Part shown: positions 11,892 to 13,832 of the stretch, piece after piece | How positions within the stretch are numbered: position 1 is the stretch's first letter | Layout: each line of letters starts with the position of its first letter | From: Thermoleophilia bacterium | GTDB taxonomy: Bacteria > Actinomycetota > Thermoleophilia > Gaiellales > Gaiellaceae | DNA: 13,832 nt | Direction: 5' to 3' | NCBI GenBank assembly: GCA_020845695.1 | Contig: JADLFG010000026.1 | Location: forward strand, 1-13,832 | Program-made: the position numbers and the translations under genes | Notes under the pieces: generated by a model | The model's database searches: none | What the model saw: only the letters and a program-made list of their open reading frames with translations | What the model was told of the DNA's origin: nothing

Positions 11892-13646
11892 ATGGCGGCG
11901 ATCGCGCGCGACGAGCGGGCCTGGCTCCGGCGGGCCCGGGCGGGTTCCGCCTCCGATCTCGAAGCTCTCTTCCGGCTCCACTGGCCTCGTGCCTACCGGG
12001 TCGCCTACCTGATCGTCCACGAGCACGTCGCTGCCGAGGAGATCGCCGAGGAGAGCTGCCTCGCCGCCGTCCGCCACCTGGACAGCTTCGACGTGGAGGA
12101 GCCGATCGGGCCGTGGCTCCACCGGCTCGTCGCCACCCGCTCGATCGACGCGGCGCGCGCGCGGATGGCGCGGCGCGAGGTCCAGGGCGAGTCCTACCTC
12201 GACCTCGACGCGCCACTCGGCTGGCCGACCGGACCCGAGACCCCCCAGCCGCTGCTCGACCCGCAGACCCGCGCGATCGCGGGCGGGCTCGCCGCTCTCA
12301 CCGCCGAGGATCGCGCGGTCGTCGTGCTGCGCACCGTCGTCGACTACGAGCCGCGCGAGATCGCCCGCCTGCTCGAGCTGCCCCGCCGGGCGGTACGCGA
12401 CCGCCTCGCACGCGGGCTCGACCAGGTCGCCGTGCGCCTCGAAGCCGGGACGATGAGCGCCCGCGACCTCAGGACACTACTCCTCTCGCAGCCCGTTCCG
12501 GACGAGCAGATCGCGGAGGAGCGGACCTGGGAGGTCGTCCGCGAAGCGTTCCAGACCCGCCAGCCCGTCCCGCACCACCGGCGCCTGCCCTGGCGCCTGC
12601 TCGCCCTGCTCGCCGTCGTCGCCGGCGCGGCCGGGGTCGCGCTCAGCCCGGCAGGGCCCGCGATCGTCGACTGGATCGACGCTCGCACGGGTGAAGGCGT
12701 CGCAACGACGGTCGAGACGGCAACCGCGCCCGCGCCCATCACGCTCCCCGCTCCCGGCCGCCTCCTCGTCACAGACCCCCGGGGGGTGTGGGTGATCCAC
12801 GAGGACGGCGCCCGCGTCCACGTCGGCGACTACCCCGAGGCCGCCTGGGCGCCCACGGGGATCTACGTCGCCGCCTGGACCGACGAGCGTCTCGTCGAGC
12901 TCGATCCGGCCCGCAACGAGTTCGTCCACTGGTCGCTCGAGCGACCGGACATCGCCGACGTGCGCTGGTCCCCCACCGGCCTGCGCATCGCCTACCGCAG
13001 CGGCTCCGCCCTGCGCGTCGTCGTCGAGAACGGCACCCGCGATCGGGAGCTGGCGGCGAACGTGCCCGAGCTCGAGCCCTCCTGGCGGCCCGGCCGGGGA
13101 GAGGTGATCGCGTACGCGGAGGCGGACGGCAAGCTCGCCGTCGTCGAGGCGGACACGGGGAAGGCGCTCTGGCGCACCGCGCGCGCGCCCGTGCCCGTCG
13201 CCCTGGCCTGGGCGGACGCGGCGACGCTCGTCGCGCTCGAGCAGCGGCGGCTTCGCCTGCTCGCCGACCCCGGCGAGCTGGTCGCGTCCTTCGACCTCCC
13301 CGAAGGCACGGGAGGTCTCGCGCTCGCCCCCCGGCCCGGCAGCGCCGACGTCGCCTACTCGGTCTTCTCGCCCGACACGGGCAAGAGCTCCGTGTACATC
13401 CTCGACACGGGGCGCAAGGCGCTCCGGCTGCTCTTCGCCGGCGCGGGCGGGCTCGACCGGCTCGTCTGGTCGCCGGACGGTCGCTACCTGCTCGTCCCGT
13501 GGAAGCCGGCCGGCCAGTGGCTGTTCGTGCCGGCCGGCAAGGGTGGCAAGATCCCAGTCGAGCCCGGCGTGGCGGCGCGCTTCGACCCCGGAGCGGGGGG
13601 CGGTGCGTTCCCCGAGCCGGTCGGCTGGTGCTGCGTCGAGCCCTGA
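11892..13646 (+). CDS. ECF-type sigma factor fused to a transmembrane helix and beta-propeller-like domain
   Basis: One uninterrupted 584-residue frame. Residues about 20-90 are sigma region 2 ([62 protein letters not shown]). Residues 131-183 are sigma region 4, including a helix-turn-helix ([39 protein letters not shown]). A charged linker follows (188-233, with [20 protein letters not shown]). A single hydrophobic helix spans about 234-252 ([19 protein letters not shown]). The C-terminal 300 residues have repeated WSPTG / WSPDG / WAPTG strand-turn motifs like TolB or WD40-type propellers and end in GWCCVEP. By the positive-inside rule the propeller should face outward. Such a layout suggests a membrane-tethered sigma factor. 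The linker has an internal ATG (12453) that could allow a separate propeller product. I chose ATG 11892 over 11829. Confidence 0.85.
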   Translation: MAAIARDERAWLRRARAGSASDLEALFRLHWPRAYRVAYLIVHEHVAAEEIAEESCLAAVRHLDSFDVEEPIGPWLHRLVATRSIDAARARMARREVQGESYLDLDAPLGWPTGPETPQPLLDPQTRAIAGGLAALTAEDRAVVVLRTVVDYEPREIARLLELPRRAVRDRLARGLDQVAVRLEAGTMSARDLRTLLLSQPVPDEQIAEERTWEVVREAFQTRQPVPHHRRLPWRLLALLAVVAGAAGVALSPAGPAIVDWIDARTGEGVATTVETATAPAPITLPAPGRLLVTDPRGVWVIHEDGARVHVGDYPEAAWAPTGIYVAAWTDERLVELDPARNEFVHWSLERPDIADVRWSPTGLRIAYRSGSALRVVVENGTRDRELAANVPELEPSWRPGRGEVIAYAEADGKLAVVEADTGKALWRTARAPVPVALAWADAATLVALEQRRLRLLADPGELVASFDLPEGTGGLALAPRPGSADVAYSVFSPDTGKSSVYILDTGRKALRLLFAGAGGLDRLVWSPDGRYLLVPWKPAGQWLFVPAGKGGKIPVEPGVAARFDPGAGGGAFPEPVGWCCVEP

Positions 13647-13652
13647 TCCGGG

Positions 13653-13658
13653 TATGCT
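13653..13658 (+). promoter_or_regulatory. Candidate -10 element for the ferredoxin gene
   Basis: TATGCT lies about 53 bp before the ferredoxin ATG, leaving a conventional leader with a ribosome-binding site. No clear -35 element is seen, so this is tentative. Confidence 0.3.
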
Positions 13659-13702
13659 GTTTAGAGGAACGAAGTAGTGCTAACTCTCAGTCAGATCGGC
13701 CC

Positions 13703-13707
13703 GGAGG
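13703..13707 (+). promoter_or_regulatory. Shine-Dalgarno site of the ferredoxin gene
   Basis: GGAGG lies 4 nt before ATG 13712. It fixes the start and marks this as a leadered gene, unlike most others in the window. Confidence 0.6.
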
Positions 13708-13711
13708 CGCT

Positions 13712-13832
13712 ATGACGTACATCATCGCTGAGCCCTGTATCGACATCAAGGATCGTTCCTGCGTGGACGTGTGTCCGGTGGACTGCATTCACGAGGGCGA
13801 CCGGATGCTCGTGATCGATCCGGAGGAGTGCA
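13712..13832 (+). CDS. fdxA: Seven-iron ferredoxin (3Fe-4S/4Fe-4S), N-terminal part
   Basis: The first 40 residues, [20 protein letters not shown] followed by [20 protein letters not shown], match the FdxA-type bacterial ferredoxins of actinomycetes, which are small cytoplasmic electron carriers. Cys9, Cys17, Cys21 and Cys25 are present with the expected CVDVCPVDC spacing. The remaining cluster cysteines lie past the window edge. The gene is cut at 13832. It follows the sigma/propeller gene by 65 bp and appears to have its own promoter and ribosome-binding site. Confidence 0.93.
   Translation, partial: MTYIIAEPCIDIKDRSCVDVCPVDCIHEGDRMLVIDPEEC

Overview
This is a very GC-rich, gene-dense chromosomal window (by eye well above 70% GC, with strong G/C third-position bias). 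It most resembles a high-GC actinomycete, possibly of the Thermoleophilia/Gaiellales type. That assignment is an inference from base composition, many GTG starts, apparently leaderless promoters (a TAnnnT box 6-7 nt before the start codon) and the gene families present. No rRNA or tRNA is available to confirm it.

Layout. Positions 1-70 hold the N-terminus of a leftward gene with a signal-peptide-like start and a strong Shine-Dalgarno site. A structured spacer follows (71-301). Positions 302-4741 hold a complete glycine-cleavage operon, gcvT-gcvH-gcvPA-gcvPB. The P-protein is split into two subunits, and a repeat-containing spacer separates gcvPA from gcvPB. A cluster of about 130-bp tandem repeats (4869-5222) fills the space between the convergent gcvPB and rlmN. 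Positions 5236-6249 hold rlmN on the minus strand. The last 88 residues of a sensor-kinase ATPase domain follow (6297-6563, probably a gene remnant), then a short dispersed-repeat cluster, then a leftward Ca2+/H+ antiporter (6674-7714). Divergent from the antiporter is a cysteine-rich protein of unknown function (7767-8249).

On the minus strand, nfo (endonuclease IV) and a very small soluble histidine kinase overlap by ATGA (8280-9805). nfo is divergent from gltX (9824-11098), with only 18 bp between the two GTG starts and one symmetric TAGCATA box that supplies a -10 element in each direction. A small cupin protein follows gltX. Next is a 70-bp tandem repeat array (11568-11745). The most unusual gene follows: a single 584-residue reading frame (11892-13646) joining an ECF-type sigma factor, one transmembrane helix and a beta-propeller-like C-terminal domain. 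The window ends inside a seven-iron ferredoxin gene (13712 onward).

Functionally, the four gcv genes form a pathway unit (T, H and both P subunits; the L-protein is not here). The other genes are mostly housekeeping (RlmN, GluRS, Nfo, Cax). The parts most worth attention are the sigma/propeller fusion, the recurring leaderless promoter geometry, the compact GluRS, the nfo-coupled sensorless kinase, the cysteine-rich protein, and a dispersed repeat family marked by GGCCATGTCC and GGGGTCAGAC(A/C)CC that occupies several of the intergenic gaps.
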